From Flammeovirgaceae bacterium UBA5008 (GTDB lineage Bacteria; Bacteroidota; Bacteroidia; Cytophagales; Cyclobacteriaceae), in assembly GCA_002398365.1 (NCBI GenBank), contig DGYK01000042.1:7426-71425 (forward strand): 64,000 nt of DNA. The letters run 5' to 3'. Within the stretch, counting starts at the first letter, position 1, and each line of letters begins with the position of its first letter. The position numbers and the translations under genes were made by a program. Shown here one piece after another: positions 1 through 8,512 of this stretch. Under the pieces are notes generated by a model that was given only the letters and a program-made list of their open reading frames with translations, did not search any database and was not told the DNA's origin.

Positions 1-717
1 TTGATTTTCGTTTTCAAGTCGGTGGAGGTAATAGGCCACTTCCTCATAGGGATGGGCCGCCTTCAAGGCACTTACGATTTTACTTTTATTATGCTCCGGA
101 AAAATTACTTCGATACGCACTTCTCGCACCGTTTCTTTTTTGCCTTGTGTGCCAATGGTGGGGTTAGCGTTTGCGCTCGGTTCAAAGGAGCCTTCGCCCA
201 ATACTTCGAAACTGCAATTCTTGTATTCGCCTATTTGTCCGGCACCGTTTTGGTGCAACGCATTCAATACCTGCTCTTTAGCTTCCGGAGGCACGAAAGT
301 GGTCAACTTCATTAAGGTATTGGCTTTGGGTTGCAAAATACGACATTGGGTTAACCCGATCTTTTCTGCAATTCGCTTATTGACACCCATCATCACATTA
401 TCCAAGTTGGTGTGAATGGCGTAAATGGCAATATCATTTTTGATCGCTTTGATGATGGTGCGCTCAATGTAGTTTTGGCCAGTGAGTTTCTTCAGCCCTT
501 TGAAAATGATTGGGTGATGCGCCACAACCAGGTTGCAATTTTTAGCGATGGCTTCATCGACAACTGCTTCTGTGCAGTCGAGGCTTACCAAAGTACCTCT
601 CACCAACGCGGTGGGTTCGCCCGTCAGCAGGCCGCTGTTATCATAGCTTTCCTGATAAGCCCTCGGGGCGATGGATTCTAAAAAGTTGGCTACTTCTTTT
701 ATCGTGGTCGTTGCCAT
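1..717 (-). CDS. Nif3-like dinuclear metal-centre protein (partial, 3' end off window)
   Basis: The reading frame starts at ATG 717 and runs off the left edge, leaving 239 codons without the C-terminus. Residues 1-120 match the Nif3/DUF34 family (GTP cyclohydrolase I type 2-like): the His pair H67-H68 in VVAHHPIIF and H102/D106 in IHTNLDN are the usual metal ligands. From about residue 135 the sequence enters the central PII/CutA-like insert found in longer Nif3 proteins, with the APYEE-type motif seen as HPYEEVAYY near the edge. The family is widespread but its physiological reaction is unsettled, so no catalytic role is claimed. It is divergent from lpxK, with only 51 bp between the two start codons. 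Confidence 0.85.
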   Translation of the reverse strand, partial: MATTTIKEVANFLESIAPRAYQESYDNSGLLTGEPTALVRGTLVSLDCTEAVVDEAIAKNCNLVVAHHPIIFKGLKKLTGQNYIERTIIKAIKNDIAIYAIHTNLDNVMMGVNKRIAEKIGLTQCRILQPKANTLMKLTTFVPPEAKEQVLNALHQNGAGQIGEYKNCSFEVLGEGSFEPSANANPTIGTQGKKETVREVRIEVIFPEHNKSKIVSALKAAHPYEEVAYYLHRLENENQ

Positions 718-725
718 TGTTTGCT

Positions 726-733
726 TATTTTTG
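726..733 (+). promoter_or_regulatory. candidate -7 box upstream of lpxK
   Basis: TATTTTTG matches the Bacteroidota -7 consensus TAnnTTTG and lies 35 nt before the lpxK start. No good TTTG -33 box is visible at the expected distance, so this is a weak call. Confidence 0.3.
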
Positions 734-768
734 AATTTTAAAATTAGCGAAAGAATGCGGCACTGCTT

Positions 769-1821
769 ATGTCTGTTCTAAAAGTATTACTCTGGCCATT
801 GGCAGCGCTCTACAATTTGGCTACTCGCCTGCGCAATTATTTGTACGACATCGGGCACAAGCCCTCCTTTTCCTTTGAGAGTGTTATCATCAGTGTAGGC
901 AATCTCAATGTAGGCGGATCAGGGAAAACCCCGATGATCGAATACCTGGTGCGTTTGTTGAAAGACCGTTATTCGGTTGCCATCCTGAGCCGCGGTTATG
1001 GCCGAAAGACAAAAGGTTTTCGTTTGGCGAATGATGCGGACGATGCAACAACTTTGGGCGATGAGCCTTACCAATATTACCGGAAGTTTGGCAGCGAGGT
1101 AATGGTGGCTGTCGGGGAAGAGCGCGCGTTAGCAATTCCCACATTGCTGAATGAACCGAAAGAGCCGCAAATTATTTTGCTGGATGATGCCTTTCAACAC
1201 CGATCAGTGGTTCCGCAGTTTTCAATATTGTTGACGGATGCCAGCAAGCCATTTTATTCCGATCACGTGTTGCCGATGGGCCGCTTGCGTGAGAGCAGAA
1301 AGGGAGCGAAGCGTGCCGATGCGATTATTATTACAAAGTGTTCACCCAGGCAACAGTTGAATGAAGAAGAAGTTAAGAAATATGCGGGTGATAAACCGGT
1401 TTTTTTCAGCGGACTTACCTATATGGAGCCACAACCTTTTCAGGAAGGGAGTAAGCTGGCCAGGCGCATCATTTTAGTGACGGGCATTGCCACCAGTTCC
1501 TATTTGCAAGAGCACGTTTCTACCCATTATCAATTGGTGAAACATTTTCAATTTGGCGATCATCATGCCTACACATTAGCCGATATAGAAGCCATTCAAA
1601 CCTATGCCAGCGCAAATGGCGAGGTTTCTATCTTAACAACAGAAAAAGACATGGTGAAGCTGATTGCCCCACAGTTTCATTCCCAATTGCAGCCATCGAT
1701 TTGGTTTTATTTGCCGATTCAGACGGCTTTTTTGAAAAGTGGTTCGGAATTTGATGATATGATTAGCCGGTTGGTAGAAACTCGATTGGCCGAATTGAAA
1801 CAAAATCCTTTAGAAGAATAA
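769..1821 (+). CDS. lpxK: Tetraacyldisaccharide 4'-kinase LpxK
   Basis: LpxK phosphorylates the 4' position of the lipid A disaccharide at the inner membrane, using ATP. The 350-residue length is normal. A hydrophobic N-terminus (residues 4-20) precedes the P-loop GNLNVGGSGKTP at residues 44-55. The LpxK-typical stretches SRGYGRKTKGF, GDEP and LLDDAFQHR follow, and the C-terminal part has the TTEKDMVK motif. The ATG at 769 is the first start after the divergent promoter region. The gene ends 3 nt before the next gene, so the two are probably cotranscribed. This implies lipid A synthesis and a Gram-negative envelope. Confidence 0.95.
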   Translation: MSVLKVLLWPLAALYNLATRLRNYLYDIGHKPSFSFESVIISVGNLNVGGSGKTPMIEYLVRLLKDRYSVAILSRGYGRKTKGFRLANDADDATTLGDEPYQYYRKFGSEVMVAVGEERALAIPTLLNEPKEPQIILLDDAFQHRSVVPQFSILLTDASKPFYSDHVLPMGRLRESRKGAKRADAIIITKCSPRQQLNEEEVKKYAGDKPVFFSGLTYMEPQPFQEGSKLARRIILVTGIATSSYLQEHVSTHYQLVKHFQFGDHHAYTLADIEAIQTYASANGEVSILTTEKDMVKLIAPQFHSQLQPSIWFYLPIQTAFLKSGSEFDDMISRLVETRLAELKQNPLEE

Positions 1822-1824
1822 CAA

Positions 1825-3783
1825 TTGCTACTTTTGCGCGTGATTTTCCAGAAGCCCTTTCTTTTCCTCTCCCTCGTGCTGTTGATAACAGCCCCTGCGT
1901 TATCGCAAGTGAAGAAAGATTCGGTTCAGCAAAAACGAAAAGTGCTAAAAGCTGCGCCCAAGACTTCCTCCGATCAACCCAAAAAAAGGTTGTATTCCAA
2001 AATCATCAACGACTCCACCAAAAACGTTTACGGCCCCAAAACTTCGCTGTGGTCCACAGAAGGTGAGTTGTTTTTTAATAAGAAGAATTTTCAACCGCTC
2101 GATACCAGTATCCATAACTTCCATCATTGGACACCCATTCAGAGATTGGATAACAAATACCAGGATTTAGGAAATGTGGGCACTGCTATGAATCCTATTT
2201 ATCCGATTGTATCTACTCAGATAGGCGCAAGTCCCGGCTTCACATCCTATGATCCGTATTTCGATACGAAAGAACCTCGCTATTATGACACGAAGTCGCC
2301 ATTCACCCGCATGTACGTAGTGTGGGCAGGTAACGGACGCGCTACTACGCATATCGAGTTTACACGAAATATTAATCCGCGATGGAACTTTGGTTTTAAC
2401 TACCGCCCAATTTTGGCGGACAAACAGATTCAAAGAAAGTTTGCCGATCGACAAACTATCAGTCATTATTATGATTTCTTTACCACCTATCGATCCAAAA
2501 AAGAGAAATATTTTCTGGCGTTCAACTATCGAAGAATTCGTCATCGTATCAAAGAAAATGGAGGTGTCGACTTGCCAACTAATAGTACTTTTGCGTCTTT
2601 TTTTGATGCGAATGCTTTGCCTAATCTAACGACAGCCGAGTCCGAAGACTTGCGACACAATCTCCACTTTCATCATCGCTATCAGTTGGCGAAGCCTTTT
2701 CAGATTTATCAAACGCTTGACTACCTCACTCGCTCTAATATGTTTAGGATGGAAACATCCGACCTATCTTCCGATTATTTTAAACAGATAATCATTGCGG
2801 GTGCGGCAGCCGATGAATCTACCTTTCAAACCTTTCAAAATGAGATGGGCGTGAAAGGCAATGCTGCCTTTTTGTTTTATAATTTTTATTACAAACTGCG
2901 CACGGTCAACAACACTATTCCGAAGCTGCAGGGTTTTGACCCACGGGCAAATGCGAGCCTGAACGAACATTACGTGGGAGGTCGCATGGCCTTGCGATTT
3001 GATTCGCTTACTGAATTGCGAGGAGCAGCCGAACTGCTATTCGATGGTAACTATAAGATCGAAGGAACGCTCTCCACGCCATGGCTGGATGCAGGTATTG
3101 TAAGTTCGTTGGCAAAACCAGGATACTTGCAACGAGCATATCGCGGAAGCTTTAACTATTGGCGGAACAATTTTGAAAACACCTTTTCAAATCAACTGAA
3201 TGGTTTTGTGAAAGTGAATTGGAGAGGACTCAGTTTTAGCCCCGGTGTTACGTACACCATTTTAAGCAACTCCATTTATTTTACGGAATTTAAAGATGGA
3301 ATCATTTCGAGACAATCTTCCGGTAATCAGCAAATTTTTTCACCGGAGGTGCGACTGTCTATTCGATTCCTTAGAAACTTTAGATTGTCAACTCAGACCA
3401 TCTACACCCAGTTGTGGAAAAACGATGATGACATCATTCGCATTCCTGAATTGTTTGTGAATGGACAATTAGCCTATCAGGGATTTTTCTTTAAGAAAGC
3501 ATTGCAATTGGAATTGGGTGTGGATGTACATTATAAATCCGATTACAAAGCGTACGGTTATGCACCCGACATTCAATCGTATTATGTGCAAGACACACAA
3601 ACCATCAAAGGTTTTCCAGTTACCGATGTGTTTTTGAACGCACGCATTAAGCAAGGCAGATTATTCTTAAAATATCATAATGCAGCACAAGCATTTACGG
3701 GTACCGGGTATTTGTTGACTTATGGCTATCCGGGAGTCGGCAATGTGATTGATTTTGGTTTTGAAATTCCTCTATTTGATTGA
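1825..3783 (+). CDS. Putative outer-membrane beta-barrel protein (porin-like)
   Basis: This 652-residue protein starts at TTG 1825; GTG 1840 is an alternative giving 647 residues. A signal peptide is clear (FLFLSLVLLITAPALSQ at residues 12-28), followed by a basic, low-complexity linker. The remainder has alternating polar and aromatic residues, many YxR and FxF stretches, and ends in an aromatic strand (IPLFD), all expected of an outer-membrane barrel. Length and style match the Bacteroidota putative-porin group (Porin_10-like), but I assign this by general character rather than a diagnostic motif. It lies between lpxK and miaE with 3-nt gaps on each side, suggesting one transcript. Confidence 0.65.
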   Translation: MLLLRVIFQKPFLFLSLVLLITAPALSQVKKDSVQQKRKVLKAAPKTSSDQPKKRLYSKIINDSTKNVYGPKTSLWSTEGELFFNKKNFQPLDTSIHNFHHWTPIQRLDNKYQDLGNVGTAMNPIYPIVSTQIGASPGFTSYDPYFDTKEPRYYDTKSPFTRMYVVWAGNGRATTHIEFTRNINPRWNFGFNYRPILADKQIQRKFADRQTISHYYDFFTTYRSKKEKYFLAFNYRRIRHRIKENGGVDLPTNSTFASFFDANALPNLTTAESEDLRHNLHFHHRYQLAKPFQIYQTLDYLTRSNMFRMETSDLSSDYFKQIIIAGAAADESTFQTFQNEMGVKGNAAFLFYNFYYKLRTVNNTIPKLQGFDPRANASLNEHYVGGRMALRFDSLTELRGAAELLFDGNYKIEGTLSTPWLDAGIVSSLAKPGYLQRAYRGSFNYWRNNFENTFSNQLNGFVKVNWRGLSFSPGVTYTILSNSIYFTEFKDGIISRQSSGNQQIFSPEVRLSIRFLRNFRLSTQTIYTQLWKNDDDIIRIPELFVNGQLAYQGFFFKKALQLELGVDVHYKSDYKAYGYAPDIQSYYVQDTQTIKGFPVTDVFLNARIKQGRLFLKYHNAAQAFTGTGYLLTYGYPGVGNVIDFGFEIPLFD

Positions 3784-3786
3784 TCT

Positions 3787-4380
3787 ATGGAAAAGCATGT
3801 GTTGGGCCTGACACTACCCACAGACCCGCGATGGGTGAATATTGCTGAACTACACATTGAAGATATTTTGGTTGATCACGCTTATTGTGAACAGAAAGCT
3901 GCCTCTTCTTGCATATCGCTTATCCTGCAATTTCCGGATAAAGAGAAATTGGTGGAGGTACTCACGCCCGTAGTGGCGGAGGAGTGGGCACACTTTGAAC
4001 GTGTGCTGGAGGAATTGAAAAAGCGAGGCTACCGTTTGGGTTTCCAACGGAAAGATGAATATGTAGAGCAACTGAATAAAGTAATCCGTAAAGGCGGCAA
4101 TCGGGAGCAACAACTGTTAGAAAAACTATTGATCTGTGCTTTGATTGAAGCACGCAGCTGCGAACGCTTTCGCTTGTTGTGGAAGGAAATTGGCGATGAA
4201 GAACTCAGTAAGTTCTATTATGAATTGATGGTCTCCGAAGCAGGCCACTATAAAAACTTCTTGGCTTTAGCCAAGGAGTATTGCGATCCGGAGACAGTAG
4301 AAGTAAGATGGCGCGAGTTGCTGCGTCAGGAAGGTGAAATTATGGCGAACCTTGCTCCAAGGGCAGATCGTATACATTAA
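3787..4380 (+). CDS. miaE: tRNA-(ms2io6A)-hydroxylase-like MiaE
   Basis: This is a ferritin-like non-heme diiron protein of 197 residues. In MiaE the diiron centre hydroxylates the isopentenyl group of ms2i6A37 in tRNA. The expected helix-bundle ligands are present: E35, E66 with H69 (EEWAH), E121 (IEARSCERF) and E151 with H154 (SEAGHYK). The SEAGHYKNF motif and overall length fit MiaE well. Substrate identity is taken from the family; the sequence alone shows only the diiron fold. It is the last gene of the lpxK-porin-miaE run and converges on argH. Confidence 0.87.
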   Translation: MEKHVLGLTLPTDPRWVNIAELHIEDILVDHAYCEQKAASSCISLILQFPDKEKLVEVLTPVVAEEWAHFERVLEELKKRGYRLGFQRKDEYVEQLNKVIRKGGNREQQLLEKLLICALIEARSCERFRLLWKEIGDEELSKFYYELMVSEAGHYKNFLALAKEYCDPETVEVRWRELLRQEGEIMANLAPRADRIH

Positions 4381-4392
4381 TTAGACCTAATC

Positions 4393-4424
4393 TGTCATTC
4401 CGAGGTACGAGGAATCTTCTCAAC
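4393..4424. repeat. Interspersed repeat of the TGTCATTCCGAG type
   Basis: The sequence TGTCATTCCGAGgtacGAGGAATCTTCTC resembles a short intergenic repeat common in Bacteroidota genomes, with a weak ATTCC/GGAAT inverted pair. Only one copy is seen in this window, so the repeat status is from general knowledge. Confidence 0.45.
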
Positions 4425-4444
4425 TAAATCTAACATGAGGTAGA

Positions 4445-4488
4445 GGTGTCGGACGGCATGTTTCCAGTGATTATAGCCGTCTGACACC
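4445..4488. repeat. Hairpin between convergent miaE and argH
   Basis: GGTGTCGGACGGC (4445-4457) and GCCGTCTGACACC (4476-4488) are a 13-bp inverted repeat with one mismatch around an 18-nt loop. It sits between two convergent genes and could act as a bidirectional transcription barrier, but no T-run follows on either strand. It may be a dispersed palindromic repeat instead. Confidence 0.7.
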
Positions 4489-4496
4489 AGCACTAA

Positions 4497-5828
4497 TTAC
4501 TTCAGCAATTCAGCAATTGCATTTTCAACTTGCTGAAAATTGAACTTCGCATACGTATTCTGAAAACTTTTTTCAATTTCCGCATGGCACAAATTTCCAA
4601 TACTTCCTTCATGCGTGTGATGGATGACAGTAGAATAAGTGAAGCTACCGTTTTCAATATCACTGCCAATTTTTTTGTATGCATCGCGGAAAGGGACACC
4701 GCTTAACACCAACTTGTTCACTTCTTCCACGCTGAAGAGGTAGCGGTACTTTTTGTCATTCAGAATATTTTCTTGCACTTGCAAATGCGAAATCATCAGA
4801 TGCGTCATCTCCAGACAATCACGAAGGGTTTGCAAAGCCGGAAAGAGTTTTTCTTTGAGCAGCTGCAAATCGCGGTGATAACCCGAAGGCAAGTTGATAG
4901 TGAGTAGTGCAATCTCGTTCGGCAAACTCATGAGTCCGTTGCACTTGGCGCGGATCAACTCAAACACATCCGGATTTTTTTTATGAGGCATGATGCTCGA
5001 CCCGGTCGTTAGGTTTTCAGGGAAGCTGATGAATCCGAAATTCTGATTGAGATACAAACACGCATCCATCGCCAGCTTTCCAATGGTTGCTGCAACGTTG
5101 CTGATGGCTTGCGCGACAATACGTTCGGCTTTGCCGCGTCCCATCTGCGCGTACACTACATTATAATTCAGATCATCAAAGCCCAGCAATTGTGTGGTGA
5201 GGGTGCGATTGAGCGGAAAGGATGAGCCATAGCCGGCCGCAGATCCCAATGGATTTTTGTTCACCACCCGATACGCAGCTTCTAAGGTGATCAGGTCATC
5301 CGATAAACTTTCCGCGTAAGCGCCCAACCACAACCCAAATGAGGAAGGCATTGCCAACTGCAAATGGGTGTAGCCCGGCAACAAATGATCTTTGAACCGA
5401 TAACTCTGTTGTAGAAGCAATTGAAAGACACGCTCGATTTGTGGCGCTAACTCTAAAATTTCACTTCGCAAAAACAACTTCACATCCACTAGCACCTGAT
5501 CGTTGCGGGAGCGTCCGCTGTGAATTTTCTTACCGACATCACCCAGTTTTTTCGTCAGCATCCATTCCACTTGTGAGTGAATGTCTTCTACGGCTTCTTC
5601 CATTTTAAAATCCCCTTGAACGATTTGTGCATAGATGTTTTTAAGCTCAGCAGAAAGTAAATCCAATTCTTGCTTAGTTAAAAGATGAATGGACTCTAGC
5701 ATGCGTATATGAGCAAGCGAACCCAGCACATCGAACGATGCCAGGTAAAGATCCATCTCACGGTCTTTGCCCACCGTAAAGCGGGTCACTTCCTTGCTGG
5801 AGTCTGTATTTTTTTGCCAAAGCTTCAT
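4497..5828 (-). CDS. argH: Argininosuccinate lyase ArgH
   Basis: ArgH cleaves argininosuccinate to arginine and fumarate, the last step of arginine synthesis. The 443-residue protein has the superfamily motifs HSGRSRND (103-110), GYTHLQLAMP (152-161) and the signature GSSIMPHKKNPD (276-287), which carries the flexible-loop catalytic serine. It is the last gene of the arg cluster, only 4 nt after the NudK-like gene, so the two are likely cotranscribed. It is slightly shorter than the usual 455-470 residues, with no key motif missing. Confidence 0.95.
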   Translation of the reverse strand: MKLWQKNTDSSKEVTRFTVGKDREMDLYLASFDVLGSLAHIRMLESIHLLTKQELDLLSAELKNIYAQIVQGDFKMEEAVEDIHSQVEWMLTKKLGDVGKKIHSGRSRNDQVLVDVKLFLRSEILELAPQIERVFQLLLQQSYRFKDHLLPGYTHLQLAMPSSFGLWLGAYAESLSDDLITLEAAYRVVNKNPLGSAAGYGSSFPLNRTLTTQLLGFDDLNYNVVYAQMGRGKAERIVAQAISNVAATIGKLAMDACLYLNQNFGFISFPENLTTGSSIMPHKKNPDVFELIRAKCNGLMSLPNEIALLTINLPSGYHRDLQLLKEKLFPALQTLRDCLEMTHLMISHLQVQENILNDKKYRYLFSVEEVNKLVLSGVPFRDAYKKIGSDIENGSFTYSTVIHHTHEGSIGNLCHAEIEKSFQNTYAKFNFQQVENAIAELLK

Positions 5829-5832
5829 CTTG

Positions 5833-6417
5833 TCATTTGATTAGTGAAGGATAATTGATTTGAAGATACTGGATTAAAAGGATGGTTTTACCATCACGGA
5901 TTTCTCCCGAAGCCACCATGTCGACCGCTTTCGAGAAAGGTAACTCGATCACTGTGATATCTTCATGGATGTCGACACCACCGCCTGATGATATTTTCAT
6001 GGCAGGCGAATACTCCGCTACAAAGAAGTGCAAAATTTCAGTCACAGATCCGGGCGACATGTACGCTTCAAATATCTTCTTGACTTCTTTGATTTGATAA
6101 CCGGTTTCTTCTTCCGTCTCTCTGCGAATACAATCTTCCGGATTATCTAAATCCAACAACCCGGCACATGCTTCCAACAACATACCGGTGGCATTGCCAT
6201 TGATATAGGTAGGTAGTCTGAATTGTTCCGTCAAGAGTATCGTTTTCTGAGCGAGGTTGTAGAGTAAAATAGTTGCTCCATTACCGCGATCATACGCCTC
6301 CCGACTTTGTTGAATCCACGTACCGTTTTGATGTTGATAGTCGAAAGTTACTTTCTTCAGCGTATACCAGTTGTTCGAAAGAATCTCGGTGTTTACAATT
6401 TTGACGCGTTGGTTCAT
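5833..6417 (-). CDS. NUDIX hydrolase, NudK-like (GDP-mannose/ADP-sugar pyrophosphatase type)
   Basis: This 194-residue Nudix protein has its box at residues 86-107 (G86, R99-E100, E103-E104, G106) within AGLLDLDNP and RRETEEETGY. The TEQFRLP motif at 63-69 and the CAGLLD lead-in are typical of NudK and ADP-ribose pyrophosphatase relatives, and the length is near NudK's 191. A function in sugar-nucleotide turnover is likely by family, with substrate unproved. It is embedded between argE and argH, directly abutting argH. No arginine-related role is known for it, so its position is probably incidental or housekeeping. Confidence 0.82.
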   Translation of the reverse strand: MNQRVKIVNTEILSNNWYTLKKVTFDYQHQNGTWIQQSREAYDRGNGATILLYNLAQKTILLTEQFRLPTYINGNATGMLLEACAGLLDLDNPEDCIRRETEEETGYQIKEVKKIFEAYMSPGSVTEILHFFVAEYSPAMKISSGGGVDIHEDITVIELPFSKAVDMVASGEIRDGKTILLIQYLQINYPSLIK

Positions 6418-6420
6418 GGA

Positions 6421-6484
6421 TGTTTCTGGTTACTGGTTTCTAGTTTCATGTTACAAGTTTCTAGTTTCTAGTTTCTAGTTTTTG
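6421..6484. repeat. Tandem GTTTCTAGTTTCTGG-type repeat, 5' of the NudK-like gene
   Basis: Degenerate 7-mer units (GTTTCTA / GGTTACT) fill the stretch directly before the start codon of the NudK-like gene. Read in the sense of that gene they are A-rich AGAAAC units. Similar arrays occur at 48222-48300 and 49917-49949, again immediately upstream of minus-strand start codons. Confidence 0.7.
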
Positions 6485-6530
6485 TGTTCCAGATATCTTC
6501 AATCGTGAACTTCTTTATTCCCATTAGCAT

Positions 6531-6600
6531 CTTTGTGATTTAGTGTCTTCGTGGCCTATATGCTTTTTGCCACAAAGACTCAAAGCCACAAAGAAATCAG
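6531..6600. repeat. Interspersed CTTTGTGGC / GCCACAAAG repeat
   Basis: The segment contains GTGTCTTCGTGGC followed by GCCACAAAGACTCAAAG and GCCACAAAG, an imperfect inverted repeat of a kind often seen between genes in Bacteroidota. A related fragment (CCGCTAAGCCACTAAGG) is at about 48363. Its end overlaps a ~50-bp copy of the argE tail. Confidence 0.5.
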
Positions 6601-6680
6601 GTAATTTTATCAAATTCTCCAGCACAGCGCTCAAAGGCATAAAGAAATCAGGCGGTTTTCATCAAACAATCTAGTACGGC
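6579..6680 (-). repeat. Two direct copies (~50 bp) of the argE 3' end
   Basis: Copy one (6630-6680) covers the last codons and stop of argE; copy two (6579-6628) lies just downstream. They align with one gap at roughly three quarters identity. The downstream copy still reads VLENLIKLP then a stop, against VLDCLMKTA then a stop in the gene. This suggests a local duplication across the stop codon. Confidence 0.55.
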
Positions 6681-7715
6681 TATATACGTTTCAATACCTT
6701 TTTCAATTTCATCAACATAAATATATTCATCAGCACTGTGAGACCTAGCTGAATCACCGGGACCCATTTTGATAGAAGGAACCGGTATCAACGCCTGATC
6801 GGAAGTCGTAGGAGACCCGTAGGTTTTGATTTTTAGTTTCTCCGCCACTTTCATCAATGGGTGATCATTGGCTATTCCGGATGGACGCAAACGCAACGAG
6901 CGTGGCGTTACCTCGGAACGTACATTTTGTTTAATGGTCTTCAAAATTTCTTCAAGTGTGTAACAATCTGTTGCACGAATGTCCACCGTAAACTTGCATT
7001 CCGGTGGCACCTGATTGTGTGCTTGTCCCGCTTGAATGACGGTAACACTCATTTTCACTTTGCCCAGTGTTTCTGAAATTTTCGGAAACTCATACGTGCG
7101 AAACCACTGAATGTCTTCGAGTGCTTCATAAATAGCATTCACACCTTCTTCACGCGCTGCGTGTCCGGCTTTGCCTTCGCTCACACAATCCAACACCAAT
7201 AATCCTTTCTCCGCTCGCGCGATTTGCGTAAGCGTGGGTTCGCCCACAATGGCAAAATCGATTTTGGGCAGATCATTCCAGATTAATTCGATACCACCCG
7301 TACCCGATATTTCTTCTTCAGCAGTTGCCGCCATCACTAAATTATAAGGAAGATTGGGGCGATCGTAGAAATAGAAAAACGTAGCGATTAACGAGACCAA
7401 CGGACCGCCTGCATCGTTGCTACCTAAACCAAACAGTTTCCCATTTTCAATGACTCCGGCAAAAGGATCGCGTGTGTAACCGGGATTGGGCTTTACCGTA
7501 TCGTGGTGCGAGTTGAGTAAAATGTTGGGCTTCGCTTTGTCGAAGAATCGATTCACCGCCCAAACATTGTTTCCTTTCCGCTCAGCCTTCATACCATGGT
7601 AATTGAGAAAGCCCATCAACAAGCCAGCCGTTTTATCTTCTTCTTTGCTGAAGGATGGAATACTGATCAACTGTTGCAGCAAGTCGATCGCAATAGGGGC
7701 GAGGTGTTCTTTCAC
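6648..7715 (-). CDS. argE: M20 deacylase ArgE (N-acyl-citrulline/ornithine deacylase)
   Basis: This is an M20-family zinc peptidase/deacylase of 355 residues. The metal-site motifs are SHHDTV (H70, D72), the bridging D101 in SNDAGGP and the catalytic glutamates in TAEEEISG (133-135), with GEPT following. Since the cluster uses an N-acylornithine carbamoyltransferase, the natural substrate is probably N-acetyl- or N-succinyl-citrulline rather than acetylornithine. The start is GTG at 7715, overlapping the TAG stop of argB by one base (TAGTG), which implies translational coupling. A partial copy of its 3' end follows it. Confidence 0.87.
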   Translation of the reverse strand: MKEHLAPIAIDLLQQLISIPSFSKEEDKTAGLLMGFLNYHGMKAERKGNNVWAVNRFFDKAKPNILLNSHHDTVKPNPGYTRDPFAGVIENGKLFGLGSNDAGGPLVSLIATFFYFYDRPNLPYNLVMAATAEEEISGTGGIELIWNDLPKIDFAIVGEPTLTQIARAEKGLLVLDCVSEGKAGHAAREEGVNAIYEALEDIQWFRTYEFPKISETLGKVKMSVTVIQAGQAHNQVPPECKFTVDIRATDCYTLEEILKTIKQNVRSEVTPRSLRLRPSGIANDHPLMKVAEKLKIKTYGSPTTSDQALIPVPSIKMGPGDSARSHSADEYIYVDEIEKGIETYIAVLDCLMKTA

Positions 7716-8503
7716 TACAGTGTAATTAGTGTTCCTTTCGTTTCGTAGCCCGTGTTCGCAATCAAGTGTGTATGTTCACCAATCAGCACTTCTTTCACAC
7801 CGGATTGGATAGCTTGAAATGCATTTTCCAGTTTGGGTAAAATGCCATCGTGAAAAGCCCCTTTCTTCAATAGCTCTTCATAGGATGTCTTATTCAACGA
7901 AGTAATGACTGAATCTTCTTTCGTAACATCGGCCAGTACACCCGTTTTTTCAAAACAGAAAATGAGTCGCGTGTCGAAGTGTTTACTTAACGCGATGGCT
8001 AACACCGATGCAATCGTATCGGCATTGGTATTGAGCATCGATCCGTTCGCATGGGTAAGCGGTGCGAATACCGGAATGACATTTTGTTTCAATAAAAAGT
8101 ACAGTAGTGTAGAGTTCACGCTATCTGGAGTAATGTCGCCCACAAAACCAAAATCCACTTCACCCACAGGCCGCTTGGTGGCTTTGATGAGGTTTCCATC
8201 GGCACCGGTTAAACCAATGGCATTGCAGTGATGGGATTGTAATTCTGCTACAATCTGTTTGTTTACCAAACCACCATACACCATTGTCACGAGATCAAGC
8301 GTAGGAGCATCGGTTATGCGTCTGCCTTTTATGTAATTGCTTTTGATACCTAGTTGATCGCCTAATTTGGTGGCAATCTTTCCACCTCCGTGAATCAGAA
8401 TTTTAGGTGCCTGAATGGAAGCAAAATCTTTCAGAAAATGTTGCAACGACTTTTCATCATCCAACACATTGCCTCCAATCTTGATAACGTATAATTTATT
8501 CAT
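7715..8503 (-). CDS. argB: N-acetylglutamate kinase ArgB
   Basis: An amino-acid kinase of 262 residues that phosphorylates the gamma-carboxyl of N-acylglutamate. Visible motifs are the N-terminal KIGGNVL (8-14), the glycine-rich HGGGK (38-42) and the GLTGADGNLI stretch that binds substrate and ATP. It lacks the N-terminal helix typical of arginine-inhibited, hexameric ArgB, so feedback control may lie elsewhere. In Bacteroides the homologue prefers N-succinylglutamate; whether that holds here is unknown. It ends in a one-base overlap with argE and starts 9 nt after argF'. Confidence 0.93.
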   Translation of the reverse strand: MNKLYVIKIGGNVLDDEKSLQHFLKDFASIQAPKILIHGGGKIATKLGDQLGIKSNYIKGRRITDAPTLDLVTMVYGGLVNKQIVAELQSHHCNAIGLTGADGNLIKATKRPVGEVDFGFVGDITPDSVNSTLLYFLLKQNVIPVFAPLTHANGSMLNTNADTIASVLAIALSKHFDTRLIFCFEKTGVLADVTKEDSVITSLNKTSYEELLKKGAFHDGILPKLENAFQAIQSGVKEVLIGEHTHLIANTGYETKGTLITL

Positions 8504-8512
8504 ACTTCGTAA

